Assembly: GCF_003319175.1 (NCBI RefSeq)
Contig: NZ_QOHK01000001.1
Location: 124,001-188,000 of the forward strand
Source of the DNA: Blastococcus sp. TF02-8
GTDB lineage: Bacteria; Actinomycetota; Actinomycetes; Mycobacteriales; Geodermatophilaceae
DNA: 64,000 nt
Direction of reading: 5' to 3'
In this document: positions 56,592-64,000 of the stretch, in pieces
Layout of the letters: each line of letters starts with the position of its first letter
How positions within the stretch are numbered: the first letter of the stretch is position 1
Notes under the pieces: model-generated
Told to the model about the DNA's origin: nothing
The model's input: the letters and a program-made list of their open reading frames with translations, nothing else
Database searches by the model: none
Program-made: the position numbers and the translations under genes

Positions 56592-57305
56592 GTGGGTGTG
56601 GCGCGTTGGCGCGTGCGATGGCGCACGTCGGCTCCCCGACGCAACGGTGGCCGGCTTTCGTCCCCGCCCGTCCACAAGAGCCCCGCGCTCCTGACGGCCG
56701 CCGTCGTCGGCGCCCTCCTCATGGGCGTCATCGGGGGGATCCCTTCCCCGCAAGCTACGGAGTCCGTCATCGCCGCCGAGACGGCTCTCGGTCTAGGAAG
56801 TGCCGGCTTCGCGGAGGAGACGGATCCGCGGCGAGACCTGGCCCTGATGGAGGCCGCCGCGCGGCTGGAGTCCGTGCGCAGCAGCAGAGCGGCACGAGAA
56901 GAGCAGGCGGCGCAGCGACGCAGCCTGCCACTGCAGGGCAGACTCACGACGGCGTTCACCAGGCGCTGGGGGGAGATGCACTGGGGTATCGACATCGCTG
57001 CCCCGATGATGACCCCGGAATTCGCCGCTGCCGCAGGAACGGTTCTCCGCGCAGGACCTGCCAGCGGCTACGGCAATGTCATCTACATCCAGCATCTCAA
57101 CGGCGACGTCACCGTTTACGGGCACATGGAGCAGGTTCTCGTGGTCGCCGGGCAGGAAGTTGCGAGCGGGGAGTTGATCGCGCGGGTCGGCTCACGCGGG
57201 TTCTCAACCGGTCCTCACCTGCACTTCGAGGTCTGGGCAGGCGGCTTGGACGGAGAGCGGGTGGATCCGCTCGAGTGGCTTGCCGAGCAGGGAATCAGCC
57301 TCTGA
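56592..57305 (+). CDS. short M23 peptidase
   Basis: 237 residues. N-terminal membrane anchor or signal (LLTAAVVGALLMGVIGG), short helical stretch, then M23 domain: MHWGIDIAAPMMTPEF (HxxxD), VTVYGHM and HLHFEVWAGG (HxH). Two GTG starts (56592, 56598) are close together. Convergent with the next M23 gene, the two stops 17 bp apart. Confidence 0.86.
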   Translation: MGVARWRVRWRTSAPRRNGGRLSSPPVHKSPALLTAAVVGALLMGVIGGIPSPQATESVIAAETALGLGSAGFAEETDPRRDLALMEAAARLESVRSSRAAREEQAAQRRSLPLQGRLTTAFTRRWGEMHWGIDIAAPMMTPEFAAAAGTVLRAGPASGYGNVIYIQHLNGDVTVYGHMEQVLVVAGQEVASGELIARVGSRGFSTGPHLHFEVWAGGLDGERVDPLEWLAEQGISL

Positions 57306-57321
57306 TTGCTGCAGTGAGCAG

Positions 57322-58224
57322 TCATGCGTCAACCCCCCGCTGGCGCAGGTAAGCCAGGGGATCGACCGGCTGGCCGCTAGCGCCCCCGATGCGAATCTCG
57401 AAGTGGAGATGCGGCCCTGTCGACTGGCCGCGGTTGCCGACGAGCGCGATCGTCTCCCCCGCCTGAACGACCTGTCCGGCCGAGACGAGGATTTCGTCCA
57501 TGTGGCCGTAGACCGACACATCACCGTTGTCATGCTGGATGTAGACCGCCAGACCGAAACCTGAGGCTGGGCCTGCTTCGATCACGACACCGTCCATCGC
57601 GGCGTACTCGGGTGTCCGCATCGGCGCCGCAAGATCGACCCCCGCATGCAGGGTGCCCCAGCGTGGCCCGAAGGGACTGGTCAGACGTGCTCCCTCGATG
57701 GGCATGACCGCATCTGCAGCGGCGGCCCGCTCGGCCGCGAGCCTCGCCGCCTCCGCTTCGGCGACCGCCCGAGCGGCCTCCTCGGCCGCTCGAGCTTCCG
57801 CCTCAGCTCTGGCAGCGATCGCAGCTTGCTCGGCCTGCGCCTGCGCCTGCGCCGCGGCCGCCTGGTCCGCGTCACGCTGCGCACGGCTGGCGCTCAGCTG
57901 CTCGAGCAATGAACGGGCGTGTGTCGCACTGGTCGCGATACTCGCCTGCGACTCGAGACCGAGGGCAGCGGCAACGCTCGTCGATTGGGACGACGGGGTC
58001 GTGCCCTGCGCCGCCGCGGGCGGCTCGCCAGCAATCAGCACAGTCATGACCAGCGCCCCGGCCGTCGCGCCGGCCAACAGAACCGCTGGCCTGGACGGTG
58101 TTTCTGCCCGTCTACGTGGCCGGTCGCTGCCGCGCTCCCGCTCCGGACCGACTCGGAAAGGGCTGCGACGCGCTGGTTGGGAGGAGCGAGCGTTGGAGGG
58201 TGTGGATTGGTTCAGGGTCGCCAC
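57322..58224 (-). CDS. M23 peptidase under riboswitch control
   Basis: 300 residues. Basic lead, signal-type hydrophobic segment (AVLLAGATAGALVMTVLIAG), an Ala/Glu coiled coil (about 105-165), then M23: LHAGVDLAAPMRTPEY and HLHFEIRIGG, with zinc ligands intact. Its domain is closely similar to the two others on this island. The start is a GTG at 58224, downstream of a ydaO-type element and dyad site 9. Confidence 0.88.
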   Translation of the reverse strand: MATLNQSTPSNARSSQPARRSPFRVGPERERGSDRPRRRAETPSRPAVLLAGATAGALVMTVLIAGEPPAAAQGTTPSSQSTSVAAALGLESQASIATSATHARSLLEQLSASRAQRDADQAAAAQAQAQAEQAAIAARAEAEARAAEEAARAVAEAEAARLAAERAAAADAVMPIEGARLTSPFGPRWGTLHAGVDLAAPMRTPEYAAMDGVVIEAGPASGFGLAVYIQHDNGDVSVYGHMDEILVSAGQVVQAGETIALVGNRGQSTGPHLHFEIRIGGASGQPVDPLAYLRQRGVDA

Positions 58225-58250
58225 GGCGGGCGGCTCTCCATTCTTCCTCT

Positions 58251-58352
58251 CCGCCTACCGAGTTAGCTGACGGGTTCGGGCCGGAAGTCGCCCTACCTCG
58301 CGCCCATGAGCGCGCAGGATTCACCCCAGAGGAACCATGGGTCCCCGGTCCG
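58251..58352 (-). promoter_or_regulatory. second c-di-AMP (ydaO-yuaA) riboswitch
   Basis: The same block order as the element at 48.6 kb: GGGGACCCA, GGGGTGAATC, GGTAGGGCGACTTCC, CCGAACCCGTCAGCTAAC, CGGTAGGCGG, in the leader of the M23 gene. The core is nearly identical to the first copy, while the peripheral stem differs. Confidence 0.85.
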
Positions 58353-58440
58353 GCCACGGGTGCACCGTGACCGGTTCGGCGGTGTCCAGCCGAGGTCCTC
58401 GGTCGAGGAGCAGGGCCCGGCGGACAGCAGTCGACACTAC

Positions 58441-58457
58441 TACGATGCTGCCTAGTT
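58441..58457 (-). promoter_or_regulatory. dyad site 9 (TACGA-N7-TAGTT)
   Basis: TACGA tgctgcc TAGTT, about 90 bp before the riboswitch of the minus-strand M23 gene. Two arm mismatches, but the spacing is kept. Confidence 0.55.
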
Positions 58458-58542
58458 GACACTTGCTCTTGCGCACCGCCCGGACATCGCACCTATCGAT
58501 CGGGCTACCGCTACCGCGATCGCGGTGCACCGCCGCCATTGC

Positions 58543-59532
58543 TCAGCCCGCGTATGAGTGCAGGCCGGTAGAGACGTAGTTCACGTACAGCAGGTTGAAC
58601 ACCATGGCGGCGAGGCCAAGGACGTTGATCCACGCCGCGGGCCGACCGCGCCAGCCGGCGGTGGATCGCGCGTGCAGATAGGCCGCGTAGATGACCCAGG
58701 CGATGAAAGCCCAGGTCTCCTTCGGATCCCAGCCCCAGAAGCGACCCCATGCGCTTTCCGCCCAGATTGCCCCGGCGATCACGGCGAAGGTCCAGATCGG
58801 GAAGCCGAAGACGGCCGTCCGGTGGCCGACGACATCCAGCGTCGCGGCACTGGGAAGGCGGGATGACCGCCCGCCCTCCCCGCAACTGTCGCTTCCGCGC
58901 GCCGAGTCGCGACGGAGCCGGACGAGATAGAGGACGTTCGCAATACCGCTGACCATGAACGTGCCGAAGCCCACGACCGCTGCTGTCACATGAACCGCGA
59001 GCCACGCGGATCGGAGCGCGGCGACCAATGGGCCCGCCTGGGTGTAGAGGAAGAGACCGATGAGCACCAGCGCCAGGGCGGCGGGTCCGACGACGAAGAT
59101 CCCGAGGCGCCGAGCCTCCGGCACCCGATGCACCGTGACCAGGAACGCGAGGACCGCCACGAGGACCACCGCGGTACCGAACTCGTAGACATTCCCCCAG
59201 GGCAGACGCCCAGTGGCCATCCCCCGCGTGACGAGGACGCCCGCCTGGGCGACCGCCGCGAGGACGGTCAGCGCAACACCGACACGCCCCAGAAGCGCCG
59301 CGCGGCCTGAAGCGCGCTCGACGCCGCGAGGTGCCGAGGCATCACCTTCGGGCGACCCAGCGACCCCCCACCGGTCCACGCTCCCCTCGGTCCCGACGAG
59401 CGCGGGCGATTGATGGCCATGGTTGAAGGCGAGCTCGGCACAGAAGCCGACGAGGGCCAGCGAGTACACCGCGATGCCCACCGAGAACAACGCGTCGGAG
59501 AGCGAAGACAAGGCGGCAGACGACACGAGCAC
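58543..59532 (-). CDS. ccsB: cytochrome c assembly protein CcsB/ResC
   Basis: About 329 residues. Multi-pass membrane protein with the heme-handling tryptophan-rich motif WGWDPKETWAFIAWV and His residues in LAVHVTAAVV and near LHARS. With ResB it forms the System II heme lyase attaching heme to CxxCH of cytochromes c. The GTG at 59532 gives the family-like start (SSLSDALFSVGIAVYSLALVGFC). An ATG at 59586 would lie inside dyad site 10 and adds an unusual lead. Confidence 0.87.
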   Translation of the reverse strand: MLVSSAALSSLSDALFSVGIAVYSLALVGFCAELAFNHGHQSPALVGTEGSVDRWGVAGSPEGDASAPRGVERASGRAALLGRVGVALTVLAAVAQAGVLVTRGMATGRLPWGNVYEFGTAVVLVAVLAFLVTVHRVPEARRLGIFVVGPAALALVLIGLFLYTQAGPLVAALRSAWLAVHVTAAVVGFGTFMVSGIANVLYLVRLRRDSARGSDSCGEGGRSSRLPSAATLDVVGHRTAVFGFPIWTFAVIAGAIWAESAWGRFWGWDPKETWAFIAWVIYAAYLHARSTAGWRGRPAAWINVLGLAAMVFNLLYVNYVSTGLHSYAG

Positions 59533-59573
59533 TCCCAGCGGTGGCAATGGCGGCGAGGACGCGCGCCGGTATC

Positions 59574-59590
59574 TACTAAAGGACATAGTA
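59574..59590. promoter_or_regulatory. dyad site 10 (TACTA-N7-TAGTA)
   Basis: TACTA aaggaca TAGTA, perfect, centred between ccsB (-) and the Lgt-like gene (+), so it may control both. Confidence 0.8.
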
Positions 59591-59648
59591 GTCTCGCGGA
59601 TGCCGCCTCATCCGGGCGTCACCGCCCTCAGACACCAGCCGCCATGGG

Positions 59649-61094
59649 GTGAGTCCAATTTCCAAGAAGTCCACTCGCCAGCCGAAACCAGCGGCTGCGC
59701 GGCGAGCACAGCGGGCCCCGCACCGGGAACGTCCCTCTCCGGCTTCGCTGCCTGATCCAATCCCTTCGCCCAGACAGACAGCACCCTCCTCCCCCGGCCC
59801 ACCACTGGGCGCATTCCGGCAGCCGAGCCTTACGGAGCCCCGCGGCCCGGCGATGGGCACGACCACCTCACTCCCCTCGGCGACGGTCAGGAAGGCCGTT
59901 GCCCGCCCGACGGGCACTTCGGCCGCGGACGCGGCGGCCCATCCGGCGGCGCAGCAGACGCCCGTCCGACCGGCGCTGGTCAGCACGACGCCCCGCGGTC
60001 CGCTCGAGGTGGTGGCAATGGGTTGCGAGCCGGCCCGGGACCTCGAACCTCAGGGGCTGGGACTGACCTACTGGTTCGACGCAGCACCCTCCGGCGAGCC
60101 CTATTCGATCGCCGTCCGCTTCACGGGGCGGCGCATCTCCTCGGACGACCCAGGCATGGGCGATGCCTTCGACGTCGTGCACACCGTGGACCGGGTGATC
60201 CCCGGCAGCGGCCGGATCGCCCTGACCGCCCGCATCCCGGGTGTCTCTCGCGGGGAGTGGAAGGTCGCCGCAGAACCCGTGCGCGGCCCCGAACCGCCCC
60301 GCACGACGGGAACGCGAGCCACGCGCCCGGCCCTCCTGCCGACGGCGACGAGCACGGGCGCGACCACGTACTTCCCGGCCCTCGGTGCTCTCGGGCCAGG
60401 AGTTCGGCTGACAGCCTGGCCGTCGCTGGTGGGCGCCGGTGCACTCGTGGCGTTCATCCTCCAAGGGCTGCTCGCCGACCAACGCGACCTGCCGGTCGGA
60501 CGCCTCTTCCTCGTCTCCGTGCTCGCGTCGCTGATCGGCGTGGTCGGGGCGAAGGTCTACTACCTGCTGACCCACCGCACCGAGAAAAGCCCTCTGCTGA
60601 GGGCTGGGATGTCCGTGCAGGGCTTCGTGATCGCAGCTCTCGCGACCCTCCTCTCGGGCGCCTGGCTGACCGGGATATCCGTCGGTCCGATGCTGGACGT
60701 CACGGGTCCGGGGCTGCTGTTCGGCATGGCCATCGGGCGGCTGGGCTGCCTCCTCGGCGGCTGCTGCGCGGGCCGTCCCACCGCCTCGCGTTGGGGGGTG
60801 TGGTCGTCGGACAGGCGCGTGGGGGTCCGGCGGATCCCCGTCCAGCTGATGGAGTCCGGCATGGCGGCCACGGTCGCCACGGCAACGCTGTTCGCGGCGC
60901 TCACCGTCGACGTCCCCATCGACGGGCTCCTCCTGGTGGCGGGACTGGCCGCCTACATCCTCGGCCGCCAGTTCCTCTTCCCGTTGCGCGGACTGCCGCG
61001 GCTGACCACCTGGGGACGGGTGACGACGCTCATCGCCGCCGCGCTTGTCCTCGTCGCCGTGATGGCGATCGAGTTCGGTGCGCAGACGGGCTGA
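59649..61094 (+). CDS. Lgt-like membrane protein with long N-terminal extension
   Basis: 481 residues. The first about 230 are soluble: a Pro/Arg-rich lead, then a beta-rich region (LGLTYWFDAAPSGEPYSIAVRFTGRR). From about 250 follow membrane helices of the prolipoprotein diacylglyceryl transferase family, with GRLGCLLGGCCAGRPT and RRIPVQLMES. Compared with true Lgt, the HGG motif is changed (RAGMSVQGFV) and the NGE site becomes GCC, so classical Lgt catalysis is doubtful. The start is a GTG at 59649; an ATG at 59853 is an alternative. Confidence 0.72.
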   Translation: MSPISKKSTRQPKPAAARRAQRAPHRERPSPASLPDPIPSPRQTAPSSPGPPLGAFRQPSLTEPRGPAMGTTTSLPSATVRKAVARPTGTSAADAAAHPAAQQTPVRPALVSTTPRGPLEVVAMGCEPARDLEPQGLGLTYWFDAAPSGEPYSIAVRFTGRRISSDDPGMGDAFDVVHTVDRVIPGSGRIALTARIPGVSRGEWKVAAEPVRGPEPPRTTGTRATRPALLPTATSTGATTYFPALGALGPGVRLTAWPSLVGAGALVAFILQGLLADQRDLPVGRLFLVSVLASLIGVVGAKVYYLLTHRTEKSPLLRAGMSVQGFVIAALATLLSGAWLTGISVGPMLDVTGPGLLFGMAIGRLGCLLGGCCAGRPTASRWGVWSSDRRVGVRRIPVQLMESGMAATVATATLFAALTVDVPIDGLLLVAGLAAYILGRQFLFPLRGLPRLTTWGRVTTLIAAALVLVAVMAIEFGAQTG

Positions 61095-61563
61095 CCGGGC
61101 GCCAGCCCGGCGGCGCACGGGGCTCGCGATCGTGGCGACAGCCCTCGCCGTCGTCATCGTGGCCTCGTACGCCTGGATCTCCAGGACACGGGAGGAGCGC
61201 TCCGCGAACGAAAGCGGGCCTCCCGCCACCCTGCTGACCGCGCCCCCCTCCCGGACGTACACATCTGTCCCTCAGGCCGACGTCGACGAGGTGCACCGCG
61301 CTCTGCACGGCCTTGGCGATGCCTGCGCGCCCGAGGCTTCGTCTCGCTCCGCCGACGCCATCGACGGGCACCTCGACGTCCTCCTGGAGTTCGTCCGCCG
61401 GCACCCGGCCGGGGGATTCCGGATCGACGACGAGGACGCGACGTCCCTCTCGCTCCTGCTGGTTCTCCAGGAGGAACTGCGGGCGTGCGCTCCGTCCCAG
61501 ATCCCGCGCGTGGAAGCACTGCTGCCGCCGCGGTTCCGGGCGAGTGACAGTCCCAGCTCATGA
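61078..61563 (+). CDS. membrane-anchored extracytoplasmic protein, unknown
   Basis: 161 residues: basic lead, one helix (TGLAIVATALAVVIVASYAWI), then a soluble helical region with a few Cys (DACAPEAS, RACAPS). It overlaps the Lgt-like gene by 17 bp. No family recognised. Probably co-transcribed with it. The start is a GTG at 61078. Confidence 0.6.
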   Translation: MRRRADRAPARRRTGLAIVATALAVVIVASYAWISRTREERSANESGPPATLLTAPPSRTYTSVPQADVDEVHRALHGLGDACAPEASSRSADAIDGHLDVLLEFVRRHPAGGFRIDDEDATSLSLLLVLQEELRACAPSQIPRVEALLPPRFRASDSPSS

Positions 61564-61618
61564 CGCTGGCTACGCCGGCCTTGAGTCCAGCCTCCGAAGG
61601 CGGCGGCGGCAACGCCGC

Positions 61619-61635
61619 TACGATGCCCAGTAGTT
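61619..61635 (+). promoter_or_regulatory. dyad site 11 (TACGA-N7-TAGTT)
   Basis: TACGA tgcccag TAGTT, 111 bp before the lnt start. Same arm variant as site 9. Confidence 0.58.
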
Positions 61636-61746
61636 GATTGCTCGGCGGGAGCCCTGGGCTCCGCGGGCGATCCGGCCCACCGCGGACGGCCGGGCGAGCC
61701 AGACCTCCCTTCGAAGCACACACCAGACGGGTCACCACCAATCACC

Positions 61747-63387
61747 ATGGCGCGCCCCAGCACCACAGTCCTGTCACGCGAGAAGGCTCCGCAGCACCAC
61801 GGCGTCACGGCGTACCGGTCCGGACGAGTCGGCCGGTTTTCACGCGGTGTCGCGCTCTCGGTGGCCGGCGGACTCGCGCTGTGGCTGGCCTTCCCGCCCC
61901 ACGACCTCCGAGCGCTGGTCATCGCGGGGCCTGCCGCGCTCGCTCTGGCGGCTCATCGGCGGCAGGCGCGGACCGGGGCGCTGTACGGATTGCTCCTCGG
62001 CCTGGCGTTCCTCGTGCCCCTGCTGTCGTGGACCGGCGAGTACGTCGGCTCCGGCCCCTGGCTCGCGCTCGCCGTCTACCAGGCGCTGCACTACGGCGCC
62101 CTGGGCGCCGCCACGGCACTGGTCAGCCGGCTCCCACTGTGGCCGCTGTGGTCGGCCTCCCTATGGGTGGCCATGGAGGCGGTTCGCAGTCGATGGCTCT
62201 TCGGCGGCTTTCCGTGGGCCCGGCTCGGCTTCAGCCAGCCGGAAGGACCCTTCACGGCTCTGGCGGCCTTCGGCGGCGTTGCCCTGGTGTCCTTCGCGGT
62301 CGCCCTGACCGGCTGCCTCCTGGCGCGTGCCCTGCTGCTGCTGATCGACGGGGCGGGGTCTGGTCCGTCCACGGGCGGTCGGGCCCGGGCTTCGACCCTG
62401 GCGGCTCTCGCGGCAGTGAGCATTCCCCTCATCGGCACGTTGGCACAGGCAGCTGCGCCATCCGGTGACGTCGACGACGGGGGGCGCCGGGTGACCGTGG
62501 CAGTGATCCAGGGGAACGTCCCCCGCGCGGGGTTGGACTTCAACGCCCAGCGGCGCGCGGTGCTGGACAACCACGTCCAAGAGACGCTGGCCCTCGCCGA
62601 CAGCGTCGACACCGGCGAGCAACCGGCGCCGGATCTGGTCATCTGGCCGGAGAACGCCTCCGACATCGACCCCTTGGTGAACCGTGATGCCGACCGGGCG
62701 ATCACGGAGGCGGCGCGAGCGATCGACGCGCCGATCCTCGTGGGCGCGGTCCTCGAGGGCCCCGGAGACAACGTACGGAATGCCGGAATCGTGTGGGACC
62801 CGAAGGAGGGGCCGGGCGACTCGTACGTCAAACGACACCCGGTCCCGTTCGGGGAGTACATCCCCGCCCGCAGCTTCTTCCGGCTGTTCAGCGACAAGGT
62901 GGACCTGGTCCGCCGGGACTTCATCGCCGGCGCGGAACCCGGTGTGCTGACCCTCGGCGGCGCCACGCTCGGAGACCTCATCTGCTTCGAGGTCGCGTAC
63001 GACGAACTCGTCACCGACGTCGTCCGGGGCGGCGCCGGCATGCTCGTCGTCCAGACCAACAATGCGACGTTCGGTTACACCGCCGAGAGCGAGCAGCAGC
63101 TCGCCATGGGGCGCCTGCGCGCCGTCGAGCACGGGCGGTCCGTCGTCGTGGCGGCCACGAGCGGGATCAGCGCGATCATCGGACCGGACGGCCGGCTCGT
63201 CGACCGCTCAGCACTCTTCACGGCGGACACGTTCGTTCGCGACATCGCCCAACGAGGGGAGCTCACGGTGGCCACCCGGCTGGGCTCGCTGCCGGAGTGG
63301 TCCCTCAGTGCTCTGGGGCTCGCCGGGGTGGTCGTCGCGCTGGGTCTCCGCGCGCGCGGCCGCTCGCGCCGGAGGACCAGCCGGTGA
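61747..63387 (+). CDS. lnt: apolipoprotein N-acyltransferase
   Basis: 546 residues. About six N-terminal membrane helices, then a carbon-nitrogen hydrolase domain (from about 245) with the catalytic Glu in LVIWPENASD, Lys in SYVKRHPVPFGEY and Cys in LGDLICFEVAYD. It adds the N-acyl group to lipoproteins on the outer face of the membrane. It may act on the several lipoproteins coded in this island. Start ATG at 61747. Its stop overlaps the next gene (GTGA). Confidence 0.92.
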   Translation: MARPSTTVLSREKAPQHHGVTAYRSGRVGRFSRGVALSVAGGLALWLAFPPHDLRALVIAGPAALALAAHRRQARTGALYGLLLGLAFLVPLLSWTGEYVGSGPWLALAVYQALHYGALGAATALVSRLPLWPLWSASLWVAMEAVRSRWLFGGFPWARLGFSQPEGPFTALAAFGGVALVSFAVALTGCLLARALLLLIDGAGSGPSTGGRARASTLAALAAVSIPLIGTLAQAAAPSGDVDDGGRRVTVAVIQGNVPRAGLDFNAQRRAVLDNHVQETLALADSVDTGEQPAPDLVIWPENASDIDPLVNRDADRAITEAARAIDAPILVGAVLEGPGDNVRNAGIVWDPKEGPGDSYVKRHPVPFGEYIPARSFFRLFSDKVDLVRRDFIAGAEPGVLTLGGATLGDLICFEVAYDELVTDVVRGGAGMLVVQTNNATFGYTAESEQQLAMGRLRAVEHGRSVVVAATSGISAIIGPDGRLVDRSALFTADTFVRDIAQRGELTVATRLGSLPEWSLSALGLAGVVVALGLRARGRSRRRTSR

Positions 63388-64000
63388 GCGCTGGACGGCG
63401 CGACATCTGGGTGCGAGCGGGTGCCCTCGTAGCGCTGATCGGTCTCGGCGGTGCCTTCGCCGCGACGACCTCCGTGCCGGACATCAGCGCAGTGCGAACG
63501 TGGCTGGACGCCACCGGCCCCGCCGCGTGGTTGTTGATGATCGTCGGGCTTGGGCTGGCCCTCGCGACGCCCCTCCCCCGGTCTGTGCTCTCGGTGCTGG
63601 TCGGCGCGGTGGCCGGCTTCCCGCTCGGCCTCGCGATCGTCGTCGTCGGCAGCGCGCTCGGCGGCTTGGTGGGCTATGCCGCGAGCCGTTGCCTTGGGCG
63701 GGCTGCGCTCGTTCAGGTGGCCGGCAGGCGGCTCGGGCCCATGGAGGAGCTCCTGCGACGCCGGGGATTCCTGGCCGTGGTCACCGCCAGGGTCATGCCG
63801 ATGATGCCGTTCATGGCGGTCAGTTTCGCCGCCGGTCTGACCGGTGTTCGGCTGGCCCCGTACACGGCCGGGACCGTGGTGGGTCTACTGCCGGGATCGA
63901 TCCTCTACGTGGCGATCGGCTCATCCACCGCGCTGGTCGACTGGTCGACGCCATCGGTCACGAGCGCATTCGTGGTCGTCGTCGCCGTGATTGTTGCCGG
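63384..64000 (+). CDS. TVP38/TMEM64 (VTT domain) membrane protein, partial
   Basis: The first about 205 residues of a VTT/DedA-like protein, cut by the window end. Features: hydrophobic N terminus, the reentrant-type segment TPLPRSVLSVLVGAVAGFPLG, GSALGGLVGYAASRCLGR, and RVMPMMPFMAVSFAAGLTGV. Family members move phospholipids or act as lipid scramblases. The start is a GTG at 63384, coupled to lnt. Confidence 0.82.
   Translation, partial: MSAGRRDIWVRAGALVALIGLGGAFAATTSVPDISAVRTWLDATGPAAWLLMIVGLGLALATPLPRSVLSVLVGAVAGFPLGLAIVVVGSALGGLVGYAASRCLGRAALVQVAGRRLGPMEELLRRRGFLAVVTARVMPMMPFMAVSFAAGLTGVRLAPYTAGTVVGLLPGSILYVAIGSSTALVDWSTPSVTSAFVVVVAVIVA

Noticed and set aside
1..64000. CRISPR arrays, insertion sequences, rRNA genes
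   Set aside because: No regularly spaced repeats, no transposase-like product and no rRNA-like sequence was seen.

Overview
The window is high-GC DNA from an actinobacterium. Mycothiol synthesis (mshC) beside the SCO1664 / DUF3090 / MSMEG_4193 gene set, many GTG starts, 4-bp ATGA/GTGA overlaps and a DUF5703 protein all point that way. The gene order resembles Geodermatophilaceae (Blastococcus/Geodermatophilus type), but that family assignment is inference.

Region 1 (1-16.7 kb) looks like ordinary chromosome: a dGTPase-like gene overlapping mshC; the SCO1664, DUF3090 and histidine-phosphatase genes; uppP; an aldo/keto reductase coupled to a RecD-like helicase; a beta-propeller lipoprotein; small acidic, DUF5703 and membrane proteins; a CxxCxxCC-pentapeptide protein; a quinone oxidoreductase; a PmtA-like methyltransferase; an SDR; an M20 peptidase; and tRNA-Leu(GAG). 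No disrupted gene was seen here.

Region 2 (16.8 kb to the end) is interpreted as an integrated genomic island. A tyrosine integrase sits just behind the tRNA-Leu 3' end. The cargo in order is: a disrupted LVIVD/PA-domain secreted protein; a DUF2933-like/SHOCT pair; an EamA transporter coupled to a nitrilase-Nudix fusion; a phosphoketolase-acetate kinase-GH65-aldolase operon (aldolase frameshifted); an ABC exporter; a copper locus (csoR-copZ-copA and a second P1B ATPase with a CPD motif, plus a Cys-rich copper-storage protein); DUF305 and DUF6153-like proteins; tlpA-ccdA; and a 42-63 kb stretch of peptidoglycan hydrolases (two NlpC/P60, three M23), System II cytochrome c assembly genes (ccdA, tlpA, resB, ccsB), Lgt-like and Lnt proteins, and a BlaI-M56 peptidase pair.

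The most striking signal is a repeated 17-bp dyad, TACTA-N7-TAGTA, found eleven times between 20.6 and 61.6 kb with strictly constant spacing and always in front of genes. It lies before both of the second-half envelope classes: wall hydrolases and cytochrome c / lipoprotein maturation genes. A BlaI-type repressor with a BlaR-like M56 protease lies in the middle and is the best candidate to read it. Two c-di-AMP (ydaO-type) riboswitches precede an NlpC/P60 and an M23 gene, and one of these also carries the dyad. I read this as a mobile envelope-maturation regulon. Four island genes carry lesions (one 19-bp tandem duplication and several apparent single-base losses). These are either real decay or sequence error. 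The distal attachment site was not found in the window.
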